Of a DNA stretch of 64,000 bases, positions 10,012-17,452 are shown one piece after another. The position numbers and the translations under genes were made by a program. Under the pieces are notes generated by a model that saw only the letters and a list, made by a program, of their open reading frames with translations, was not told where the DNA came from and made no database searches. This DNA comes from Stenotrophomonas maltophilia (GTDB taxonomy: Bacteria; Pseudomonadota; Gammaproteobacteria; Xanthomonadales; Xanthomonadaceae), in the NCBI RefSeq assembly GCF_002205165.1, contig NZ_NIVS01000004.1:1-64000 (forward strand), read 5' to 3'. Numbering within the stretch: position 1 is the stretch's first letter; every line of letters starts with the position of its first letter.

Positions 10012-10485
10012 TTATTTCTTCGGCACGATCGTGATGTGCCCGTTGATCTCCAGCACCGCCAACGCGACGTCGTCGATGGACAGGCAGCCCTGCTGCCGCA
10101 TCGCCGCTTCCAGATCGGCCGGGGTGACCAGTTCACGCTTGAGCACCGAATCGAGCACCTTGCCATCGCGCGCGATCAGGATCGGCTCGCCTTCGACCAG
10201 CGTTTCCACGCGCCGGCTGCGCGTGCTGAGCCAGCCCACGCCGTAGTTGATCGAGATCAGGGTCGCCGCCAGCAGCAGGCCGCCGCCCAGGGAGGTGTCT
10301 TCGCCGAGCAGCGCGTTCTGCACCGCGTTGCCGAGCAGCACGATCAGCAACACATCGAACGGGGTGATCTGGCCCAGCGCCCGCTTGCCGGACAGCCGGA
10401 CCATGCCCAGTACCACCGCGTACACCACCACCGCGCGCAGGATGAATTCCCACCACGGCATGGCCAATGCAAACAGGTCGCTCAT
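10012..10485 (-). CDS. DUF421 (YetF-like) membrane protein
   Basis: The 157-residue product has an N-terminal membrane region (about three helices in residues 8-80, including VRLSGKRALGQITPFD) followed by a small cytoplasmic domain containing the family pattern GxxxxxxLKREL. Proteins of this family are membrane-associated and of unknown function. The ATG at 10485 follows GGAGAGGCA. The reading frame continues upstream into the sRNA gene, but the start with a ribosome binding site restores the normal family length. Confidence 0.87.
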   Translation of the reverse strand: MSDLFALAMPWWEFILRAVVVYAVVLGMVRLSGKRALGQITPFDVLLIVLLGNAVQNALLGEDTSLGGGLLLAATLISINYGVGWLSTRSRRVETLVEGEPILIARDGKVLDSVLKRELVTPADLEAAMRQQGCLSIDDVALAVLEINGHITIVPKK

Positions 10486-10576
10486 TGCCTCTCCCCGGAC
10501 TGGTCCGGTCAGCATGGGCCGGCACCCGGCGCGAGGCAATGGCCGCGCGACGGCGAAGGGGGCTTTTCGGCGCCAC

Positions 10577-10616
10577 AAATAAAAAGCCCCGCCAACCAGG
10601 GGGAGGTTAGCGGGGC
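10577..10616 (-). terminator. Rho-independent terminator of the sX13-like RNA
   Basis: Reading the minus strand, gccccgctaacc pairs with ggttggcggggc (one U-G pair) around a C-rich loop. It is followed by the tract tttttattt. This is the cleanest intrinsic terminator in the first half of the window. Confidence 0.9.
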
Positions 10617-10707
10617 CGGGGAACGGGCGCTTGGGGAGGAGCCCCCGTTCCGAGATCTGCTCCAGGGGATGGGAGAGATCCACAACAGGCATTGCGCCTG
10701 TCGAGGT
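10577..10707 (-). ncRNA. sX13-like small RNA with C-rich loops
   Basis: On the minus strand, downstream of polA, the sequence folds into successive hairpins. The first has arms acaggc/gcctgt. The second has arms gatct/agatc and the loop contains catcccc. The third has arms ggaacggg/cccgttcc and the loop contains ctcctcccc. The fourth is a rho-independent terminator whose loop is tccccct. Repeated single-stranded C-rich loops, a length of about 115-130 nt and restriction to Xanthomonadaceae are hallmarks of the Hfq-independent sX13 RNA of Xanthomonas, which pairs with G-rich mRNA leaders. The 5' end near 10707 is estimated only. No tight promoter match is claimed. Confidence 0.78.
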
Positions 10708-10843
10708 CTATCAAAACACTCCGAACATTGATAGTTCGTGAAGGGGCCCAATTAATCCGGGCCTCTTCCCAGAAACATTCATCCAACAGTCAGATTATCG
10801 TGTCGCACTGAACCAATTCAGCCTTTTGACTGTGATTCAGGCC

Positions 10844-13615
10844 TCAATGTGCCTCGTCCCAGTTATCCCCGACGCCAGCGTCAACCACCAAGGGCACACG
10901 CAGTTCGGCCGCTGAAGACATCAACTCCACGACTTTCAAACGCAAGGTATCGAGGAAACTGCTTTCGGTTTCAAAGACCAGTTCATCGTGCACCTGCAGA
11001 ATCATCTTGGCCTGGTCGCCATGGTCCTGGAGCCAGCTGTCCACCTTCACCATGGCGCGCTTGATGATGTCTGCTGCGGTGCCCTGCATGGGGGCGTTGA
11101 TCGCGGCGCGTTCAGCACCGGCACGCAGGCCCTGGTTGCGGGCGTTGATGTCGTTCAGGTACAGGCGGCGGCCGAACAGGGTCTCCACGTAGCCCTGGTC
11201 ACGGGCCTGCTGGCGCATCCGCTCCATGAAATCACGCACGCCGGGGTAGCGGCTGAAGTACAGCGCCACGTAATCCTGCGCCTGGCCGCGGTCGATGCCC
11301 AGGTTGCGGGCCAGCCCGAACGCGCTCATGCCGTACATCAGGCCGAAGTTGATCGCTTTGGCGGCTCGGCGCTCGTTGGAGGTGACCTCGTCCAGGGGAC
11401 GGCTGAAGACTTCGGCCGCGGTCGCCCGGTGCACGTCCACGCCCTGCTCGAAGGCCCGCACCAGGCCCGGATCCTCGGAGAGGTGCGCCATGATCCGCAG
11501 CTCGATCTGCGAGTAATCGCAGGCCAGGATCTTGCGGCCCGGCGGGGCGACGAAGGCGCGGCGGATGCGGCGGCCGTCCTCGGTACGGATCGGGATGTTC
11601 TGCAGGTTCGGATCGGACGAGGACAGCCGGCCGGTCGCGGCACCGGACTGGTGGTAGCTGGTGTGTACCCGCCCGGTGTCCTGGTTGATCATCTCCGGCA
11701 GCTTGTCGGTGTAGGTGCTGCGCAGCTTGGCCAGCCCGCGGTATTCCAGGATCACCCGCGGCAGTTCGTGCTGCTCGGCGATCGCCTCCAGCGCCTCTTC
11801 ATTGGTGCTGGGCTGGCCCTTGGGGGTCTTCACCAGCGCCGGCAGCTGGAGCTCGTCGAACAGCACGGCCTGCAGCTGCTTGGGCGAATCCAGGTTGAAG
11901 GTGCGCCCGGCCAGCTCGGTGGCCTTCTGCTGGGCGGCCAGCATGCGCGCGCCCAGGTCCTGGCTCTGCCGGCGCAGCTCGGCCATGTCGATATGCACGC
12001 CATTGGCTTCGATCCGGGTCAGGACCGGCACCAGCGGCATTTCGATGTCGCGGTAGACGCTGTCCAGCGAGGGCGTGGCCTGCAGCTGCGGCTGCAGCGC
12101 GTGGTGCAGGCGCAGGGTCACGTCGGCATCTTCGGCGGCGTAGCGGCAGGCTTCGTCCAGCCCGACCTGCGAAAACGAGATCTGCTTGGCACCCTTGCCG
12201 GCCACCTCCTCGAACTTGATCGTGGTGTAACCCAGGTAGCGCATCGCCAGCGAGTCCATGTCATGGCGCGTGGCGGTGGAATTGAGCACGAAGCTCTCCA
12301 GCATCGTGTCGTCGTGGTACCCCTGCAGGTTCACGCCATGGCGGCGCAGCACGTGCAGGTCGTACTTGCCGTGCTGGCCCAGTTTTTTCTTGGTGGGGTC
12401 TTCCAGGGCAGGGCGCAGCGCCGCCAGCACCTGCTCGCGCGGCAGCTGGGCCGGCGCGCCCGGGTAATCGTGGCCGACCGGAATATAGGCGGCCCGGCCC
12501 GGCTCGACCGCCAGGCTGATGCCGACCAGGTTGGCGCGCATGGCGTCCAGTGCGTCGGTTTCGGTGTCGAAGGAAATCAGTTCGGCCTCGGCCAGGCGCT
12601 GTACCCAGGCATCGAGCTGTTCGGTGGTCAGCACCATCTCGTACTCGCCCGGAGCGGAGAGCGCCGGATCGACCGGCACCACCGCCTCATCGGCCGTGGC
12701 GCGGGCGTAGCCGGCCGCGGTGCCACGCAGGCTGACCGGGGCATCGCTGGCAGCGGCCGGGGCCGGCACGGGGCCACCCAGCTCCTTGAGGGCCTGGGTG
12801 AAGCCGTAACGCAGGTACAGCTCGCTCAGCGACGGCACGTCCGGCTCACGCAATGGCAGCGTCTGCGGCGTTACCTCCAGCGGTACGTCGGTGCGGATCG
12901 TGACCAGCTCGCGGTTGAGCGGCAGGCGCTCCAGCGCCGCGCGCAGGTTCTCGCCGATCTTGCCCTTCATGGTCGGGGCCGCGGCGATCACGCCATCCAG
13001 GTGCTGGTATTCGGCCAGCCACTTGGCGGCGGTCTTGGGGCCGCACTTCTCCACGCCGGGCACGTTGTCCACGGCGTCGCCCATCAGTGCCAGCAGGTCG
13101 ACGATCTGATCGGCACGCACGCCGAACTTCTCCATCACCGCCGCGTCCGAATCCATGCGGCTGCCGGTCATCGTGTTGACCAGTTCGATACCCGGGCGGA
13201 CCAGCTGGGCGAAGTCCTTGTCGCCGGTGGAGATGGTGACCTGCAGGCCATCGCGGTGGCCCTGCAGGGCCAGCGTGCCGATCACATCATCGGCTTCCAC
13301 GCCGGGGATGCGCAGGATGCTCAGGCCCAGCGCTTCGACGATGCGGCACATCGGCTCGATCTGCGGGCGCAGGTCGTCGGGCATCGGCGGGCGGTTGGCC
13401 TTGTAGTCGGCATACAGGTCGTCACGGAAGGTCTTGCCGGGCGCATCGACCACGAAGGCGACGTACTCGGGGCGCTCCTTCAGGGTGGCGCGCAGCATGT
13501 TGACCACACCGAACAACGCACCGGTGGGTTCACCGTGTGCGTTGGTCAGCGGCGGAAGCGCGTGGAACGCGCGATACAGGTAACTGGACCCGTCAATCAG
13601 GACTAATCGGCTCAT
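10844..13615 (-). CDS. polA: DNA polymerase I
   Basis: This enzyme fills gaps and removes RNA primers in replication and repair. The 923-residue product has the N-terminal 5' nuclease domain (with ADYKANRPPMPDDLRPQIE), a 3'-5' exonuclease domain whose first acidic motif DTETDALDAM is intact, and the C-terminal polymerase domain. Polymerase motif A (DYSQIELR), motif B (RRAAKAINFGLMYGMSA) and motif C (QVHDELVFE) are all present. The length matches the family. The long open frame on the opposite strand is a GC-driven shadow. Confidence 0.98.
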   Translation of the reverse strand: MSRLVLIDGSSYLYRAFHALPPLTNAHGEPTGALFGVVNMLRATLKERPEYVAFVVDAPGKTFRDDLYADYKANRPPMPDDLRPQIEPMCRIVEALGLSILRIPGVEADDVIGTLALQGHRDGLQVTISTGDKDFAQLVRPGIELVNTMTGSRMDSDAAVMEKFGVRADQIVDLLALMGDAVDNVPGVEKCGPKTAAKWLAEYQHLDGVIAAAPTMKGKIGENLRAALERLPLNRELVTIRTDVPLEVTPQTLPLREPDVPSLSELYLRYGFTQALKELGGPVPAPAAASDAPVSLRGTAAGYARATADEAVVPVDPALSAPGEYEMVLTTEQLDAWVQRLAEAELISFDTETDALDAMRANLVGISLAVEPGRAAYIPVGHDYPGAPAQLPREQVLAALRPALEDPTKKKLGQHGKYDLHVLRRHGVNLQGYHDDTMLESFVLNSTATRHDMDSLAMRYLGYTTIKFEEVAGKGAKQISFSQVGLDEACRYAAEDADVTLRLHHALQPQLQATPSLDSVYRDIEMPLVPVLTRIEANGVHIDMAELRRQSQDLGARMLAAQQKATELAGRTFNLDSPKQLQAVLFDELQLPALVKTPKGQPSTNEEALEAIAEQHELPRVILEYRGLAKLRSTYTDKLPEMINQDTGRVHTSYHQSGAATGRLSSSDPNLQNIPIRTEDGRRIRRAFVAPPGRKILACDYSQIELRIMAHLSEDPGLVRAFEQGVDVHRATAAEVFSRPLDEVTSNERRAAKAINFGLMYGMSAFGLARNLGIDRGQAQDYVALYFSRYPGVRDFMERMRQQARDQGYVETLFGRRLYLNDINARNQGLRAGAERAAINAPMQGTAADIIKRAMVKVDSWLQDHGDQAKMILQVHDELVFETESSFLDTLRLKVVELMSSAAELRVPLVVDAGVGDNWDEAH

Positions 13616-13712
13616 GGGACGATTCTACGCGCCCGGCCCTGACCGTCGTCGGCACCGGCCTCACGATCCATCGGGCATAATCAGGCCCTCTTCGCCCAAG
13701 GACTCCCGGCCC

Positions 13713-13994
13713 ATGAAGATTCTGTTGCTCGCAGGCGTGCTCGCGCTGGCTGGCTGTGCCACCGGTGGTGGCGGCAGGCCCCCGGTCGATGTCACCGGTG
13801 CCGACGTGGTCAAGACGGTCCAGGACAACGGCGACACCATCGAGGAATACCGGGTCGGCGGCCAGCTGCGGATGGTCAAGGTGACCCCGTCGCGCGGTGC
13901 CCCGTTCTACATGTACGACCAGAACGGCGATGGCCGGATGGACAGCGACAAGGACGGCGTCTCGCCGGTCTACTGGAAGCTCTACAGCTGGTGA
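13713..13994 (+). CDS. Small DUF2782-type lipoprotein
   Basis: The 93-residue product has a short signal peptide ending in the lipobox LAGC (Cys15) and a compact domain with the pattern EEYRVGGQLRMVKVTP and YYxxD-like YMYDQNGDG, as in the proteobacterial DUF2782 family often found beside polA. The role is unknown. The start ATG at 13713 fits the lipobox; the frame is open further upstream towards polA but without coding signals. Confidence 0.85.
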   Translation: MKILLLAGVLALAGCATGGGGRPPVDVTGADVVKTVQDNGDTIEEYRVGGQLRMVKVTPSRGAPFYMYDQNGDGRMDSDKDGVSPVYWKLYSW

Positions 13995-14077
13995 CTGCGG
14001 GCGTTGACCGCTCTGCCGCCCCGTGACTGCACGGGGCCGGTTGGGCGATGGACCCCATCCCTGCTCGCCCCCGCTCG

Positions 14078-14317
14078 ATGACCACACCCGAACGCCGCCA
14101 CGATCCGAATCCGGCTGAACTGCGCGCCGGCCTCACCGCAGAGCAGCGCCAGGCGGTGGAAACGCTGGAGCATTTCGGCTGGCAGCTGCGCTTCGTGCGC
14201 CGCCCCCTGTTCCGCGATCCGATCCCGGTATTGTTCGACCGGACGGGCGAGCGTTACGTGGTGCTGCAGCCCGATGGCGCACTGGATGAGTCGCAGACGT
14301 TGAAGCTGCGCGATTGA
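14078..14317 (+). CDS. Small conserved cytoplasmic protein
   Basis: The 79-residue product contains FRRPLFRDPIPVLFD-like sequence (VRRPLFRDPIPVLFDRTGER) and no signal peptide or membrane helix. I recognise it only as a conserved small protein of this bacterial group, with no known function. I chose the ATG at 14078. An ATG at 14048 would add ten residues, and neither has a strong ribosome binding site. Confidence 0.65.
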   Translation: MTTPERRHDPNPAELRAGLTAEQRQAVETLEHFGWQLRFVRRPLFRDPIPVLFDRTGERYVVLQPDGALDESQTLKLRD

Positions 14318-14344
14318 TCTGACGCCCACGCTGCGCGACGGATG

Positions 14345-14414
14345 GGTAGTGCCGGCCGCTGAGCGGCTGCGCTTGCATCGGACCCAGAGGCGGCGGCCAG
14401 CGGTGGGCACTACC
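14345..14414. repeat. SMAG (GTAG-type) palindromic element
   Basis: The element opens with gtagtgccggccgctg and closes with ccagcggtgggcactacc, so the ends form an imperfect inverted repeat with a GTAG terminus, as in the SMAG repeats of Stenotrophomonas maltophilia. It lies between two convergent genes and probably acts as a bidirectional transcript end. Confidence 0.8.
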
Positions 14415-14423
14415 GCTTTCCCA

Positions 14424-14870
14424 TTACCGGATGACCAGCACCGGTACCGTGCTGCGGGCGAGCACTTCGGCGGTCTGGCTGCCCAGCAGCACGCGGGTAA
14501 CGCCACGGCGACCATGCGAGGTCATCACGATAAGATCGCTGCCGCGTTCGGTGGCGGTATCGATGATGCCGTCGGCGGCGTAGCGGTCGAGCACGTGCAC
14601 GGTGGTGGCCCGCAGCCCCTGCGCCTGCGCGGCGGCCTGGGCCGGCTGCAGCACCTTCTGCGCGGTTTCTTCGCGGTCGGCCTTGTATTCGGGCGTGTTC
14701 ATGTAACCCACGCTCCAGCCCATGGCGTCGTACATGCCGACCGCCCACGGCTCGGAGACGGTCACGATATCGACCTCGGCATTGAGGTCCTTGGCCAGCT
14801 CCAGGCCCTTGGCCAGGCCTTTTTCGGCCAGCTCCGAACCATCGGTGGCAATCAGGATGCGCTTGTACAT
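14424..14870 (-). CDS. Universal stress protein (UspA family)
   Basis: The 148-residue product begins YKRILIATDGSELAEKGL and ends with the nucleotide-binding signature GRRGVTRVLLGSQTAEVL ... VPVLVIR, giving a single ATP-binding-type Usp domain. Such proteins are induced under stress or growth arrest. The ATG at 14870 follows GAGGAGCTCTGCC; an upstream in-frame start lacks a site. Confidence 0.92.
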   Translation of the reverse strand: MYKRILIATDGSELAEKGLAKGLELAKDLNAEVDIVTVSEPWAVGMYDAMGWSVGYMNTPEYKADREETAQKVLQPAQAAAQAQGLRATTVHVLDRYAADGIIDTATERGSDLIVMTSHGRRGVTRVLLGSQTAEVLARSTVPVLVIR

Positions 14871-14945
14871 GGCAGAGCTCCTCGGGGTGGGCAATGGGAA
14901 GATCACCATTGCACACCCGATGTGGACGCGGTGCCTTGAGCTGGA

Positions 14946-15515
14946 TCAATCGCCGTGGGCGCGCGCAGGCACCGCCCGCGCCGGGTTGCCGACCACGGTC
15001 GCACCGGCGGGTACATCGCGGGTCACAACGCTGCCCGCACCCACCACCGCGTCATCACCAATGGTGACGCCGGGCAGCACGATCGCGCCGCCGCCGATCC
15101 AGACATTGCGCCCGATCCGCACCGGCCTGGCCGACTCCAGGCCTTCCGCCCGCGCCTGCGGATCGCGCGGATGGTCGGCGGCATAGATCTGGACCGCCGG
15201 ACCGATCTGGGTGCCATCGCCGATGCTGATCTCGGCGACATCCAGGATCACGCAGTTGTAGTTGAGGAACACGCCCTGCCCCAGGCGGATGTTGTAGCCG
15301 TAATCGCAGTGGAACGGCGGCCGGATCACCGCGCCCTCGCCGACCGCGCCCAACTGCTCGCGCAACAGCGCGCGGCGCACGGCCGGGCTCTCGGCCAGGG
15401 CGGCGTTGTAACGGACCATCCAGACCTTGGCGGCGGCCATGTCGGCCTGCAGCGCCGGGTCGCCCGGGCGGTACGGCTTCCCGGACAGCATCTTTTCCTT
15501 TTCGCTCTGACCCAC
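14946..15515 (-). CDS. Maltose/galactoside O-acetyltransferase-like enzyme (left-handed beta helix)
   Basis: The 189-residue product belongs to the Maa/LacA/NodL acetyltransferases, which transfer acetyl from acetyl-CoA to sugars. The N-terminal Mac domain is followed by hexapeptide repeats and the motif FLNYNCVILD ... YAADHPRD, which carries the catalytic His. The C-terminal VVGNPARAV is typical. Translation starts at GTG 15515 behind a strong GGAGG. It follows the small membrane protein gene by 49 nt on the same strand. Confidence 0.88.
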   Translation of the reverse strand: MGQSEKEKMLSGKPYRPGDPALQADMAAAKVWMVRYNAALAESPAVRRALLREQLGAVGEGAVIRPPFHCDYGYNIRLGQGVFLNYNCVILDVAEISIGDGTQIGPAVQIYAADHPRDPQARAEGLESARPVRIGRNVWIGGGAIVLPGVTIGDDAVVGAGSVVTRDVPAGATVVGNPARAVPARAHGD

Positions 15516-15564
15516 GCGGCCTCCTTCAGACAGAGGCTGATGATGCCGGTTGGCCGTCCGCCTG

Positions 15565-15822
15565 TCAGCGCGCCTTGCAGCGCGTGCCCAGCAATGCGAC
15601 CACGGCGAAGACGAGGCCGCTCAGCCAGAACCACAGCGTCGCCTGGCCGATGCACACCACACTGGGCTGCGGCTGGCAGCGCAGGCGCAGCAGATCGAAG
15701 TCGCCACCGTCGGCCAGGCAGGTCTGCGCGTTGTGGACCAGGGCCAGCACCGGCTCGGCCCAGCCTGCCGACCATGTCAGCAGGACCAGTGCAGCAAGCA
15801 GATACGGAATTCCCTTGTTCAC
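15565..15822 (-). CDS. Small membrane protein of unknown function
   Basis: The 85-residue product from the GTG at 15822 (GGAG 8 nt upstream) has two membrane segments, at about residues 6-22 and 58-79. Between them is a periplasmic loop with several cysteines (QTCLADGG, RLRCQPQPSVVC). The longer open frame upstream is probably not translated. It may be cotranscribed with the acetyltransferase gene downstream. The function is unknown. Confidence 0.62.
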   Translation of the reverse strand: MNKGIPYLLAALVLLTWSAGWAEPVLALVHNAQTCLADGGDFDLLRLRCQPQPSVVCIGQATLWFWLSGLVFAVVALLGTRCKAR

Positions 15823-16045
15823 GAGTGCGCTCCCAGCGGACAGGGGCAGACTCTGGGCGCCGGCCCGGGGACGGACAAGCGGTACGCGACGAACTGGGTG
15901 AAATCCGGGATGAGTCGGGGACGATGCGGGATGAAGCGTGGCGCTCTGGCCGACCGCAACGCGGATAGCGCAGGCATGCGCTGCCTGGGATGCCTGTGCT
16001 GCAGCGCAGGACGGAGACCAGCACCGCCCATGACAGACTTCCCGC

Positions 16046-16777
16046 ATGCGCCCTCTGCTCATCGCCCTGCTGTGCTCGCTGGCCCTGCTGCCGCTACCCG
16101 GCCTTGCCGCCGCGCCGGGTCCGGACCGCGTCCTGATCTTCAGCCGCACCGCCAAGTTCCACCACGACTCGATTCCTGTGGCCGTGGCGGCGCTGCGCGA
16201 GCTGAGTGCCGAGGCCGGCATGACGGCGGACCCGAGCGACGATCCCCGGGATTTCCGCCCCGACAACCTCGCCCGCTACCGCGCCGTGATCTTCGCCAAT
16301 ACCACCGGCGATGTACTCGACGCCACGCAACAGGCTGCGATGGAGCAGTTCATCCGCAACGGTGGCGGTTTCATGGGCGTGCACGCCGCGGCCGACACCG
16401 AATACGACTGGCCGTGGTACGGCGAACTGGTCGGCGCGTGGTTCCACAAGCACCCGGAGGGTCTGCAGGACACGCGGGTGCAGCCCGAGCGTGACGGCAA
16501 ACCGTCAGGCCCGGCGTGGCCGATCCGCGATGAGCTCTACAATTACCGGCGCAATCCGCGTGGGATGGTGCAGGTCATCGCGACGGTGGACGAAGCGCGC
16601 TACGACGGCGGCACCATGGGCGCCGATCATCCCATCGCCTGGTGCCGGCCCTTCGATGGCGGCCGCAGCTGGTACACCGGGCTGGGCCATGATGCTGCGG
16701 TGTACGCCAATCCGGCTGTGCGGGCGCAGCTGCGCCGTGGCCTGCGCTATGCAGCAGGCCACGCGCCGGACTGCTGA
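16046..16777 (+). CDS. Secreted ThuA-like protein
   Basis: The 243-residue product has a signal peptide (residues 1-22) and a ThuA-like fold: VLIFSRTAKFHHDSIP at the start, GGGFMGVHAAADTEYDWPWY in the centre and MGADHPIAW near the end. ThuA-like proteins are glutamine-amidotransferase-like and linked to trehalose or other sugar metabolism, but the reaction of secreted members is unclear. Its stop codon abuts that of the convergent gene. Confidence 0.87.
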   Translation: MRPLLIALLCSLALLPLPGLAAAPGPDRVLIFSRTAKFHHDSIPVAVAALRELSAEAGMTADPSDDPRDFRPDNLARYRAVIFANTTGDVLDATQQAAMEQFIRNGGGFMGVHAAADTEYDWPWYGELVGAWFHKHPEGLQDTRVQPERDGKPSGPAWPIRDELYNYRRNPRGMVQVIATVDEARYDGGTMGADHPIAWCRPFDGGRSWYTGLGHDAAVYANPAVRAQLRRGLRYAAGHAPDC

Positions 16778-17332
16778 TCAGGCGGTACGCACCACGCGTG
16801 CACCTTGGCACAGCGGGTAGCTCGCCAGCAGATCGGCGATGCGCGCGTGCAGGGTGTCGAACGAGGCGCCATACAGATACAGCGCCGTCTCGGTCGGGCC
16901 CTGCCACCAGCTGCAGATCTCGCCGTGGCCGTCGATGCGCTCGACGATCTGTTCGAACACATAGTTCGAATCACACTGTTCGTAGACCTCATCGGGCAGA
17001 TCGGTGCCGTTGAGATACAACGCCAAGCCTTCGGTGACGCCGAACGGCTGATCGGGGGCGCCTTCGCGCTGGATCAGTGAGCCCTTCGGCGCGCCCAGCT
17101 GCTCCAGCAGTTCGATCACGCCGGGCAGCGACGCCGGATCGTTCAACGCGACCTCGATATCGCCGTAGTCCACTTCACCGTCTTCCGTCAGCGCAGTGCC
17201 ACCGCCGGTGATCTCGCCCAGCTCGGCACTGCCCAGCAGCGCATCCAGCGGGTCTTCGAACAGCTCATGGCGATGCTCGGGCTGGAGCTTGGCGTTCAAT
17301 TTGACGGTGAGGTGCAGCGGCGCATCGGTCAT
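16778..17332 (-). CDS. Conserved acidic cytoplasmic protein
   Basis: The 184-residue product is acidic, has no signal peptide or membrane segment and contains an alternating alpha/beta-like pattern (LHLTVKLNAKLQPEHRHELF, GDIEVALND). I do not recognise the family. The ATG at 17332 is 34 nt downstream, in transcription order, of a complete SMAG element, so the leader may be structured. It is convergent with the ThuA-like gene. Confidence 0.65.
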   Translation of the reverse strand: MTDAPLHLTVKLNAKLQPEHRHELFEDPLDALLGSAELGEITGGGTALTEDGEVDYGDIEVALNDPASLPGVIELLEQLGAPKGSLIQREGAPDQPFGVTEGLALYLNGTDLPDEVYEQCDSNYVFEQIVERIDGHGEICSWWQGPTETALYLYGASFDTLHARIADLLASYPLCQGARVVRTA

Positions 17333-17365
17333 GGCGGGCGCCTGTTCGAAAAGGATGGCGCCATT

Positions 17366-17436
17366 GTAGTGCCGGCCGCTGGCCGGCTCCCGACAGCGCT
17401 GCAGCAAGCAGCTGCCGGCCAACGGCCGGCAGTACC
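17366..17436. repeat. SMAG (GTAG-type) palindromic element
   Basis: The element starts gtagtgccggccgctggccg and ends with gccggccaacggccggcagtac, giving two adjacent strong hairpins and near-mirror ends. It fills the gap between the uvrD stop and the start of the acidic protein gene, so it could separate the two transcripts. Confidence 0.85.
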
Positions 17437-17452
17437 CGATGACGGTGCTGCT

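Noticed and set aside
10988..13606. An 872-codon open frame on the plus strand opposite polA
   Set aside because: High GC makes antisense frames long. The translation is low in hydrophobic order, rich in Gln/Arg/His, and polA is certain on the other strand.
14345..14414. GTAG palindromes as insertion-sequence ends
   Set aside because: The units are about 60-80 bp, carry no coding sequence and no target duplication that I could see. They fit a SMAG-type repeat better.
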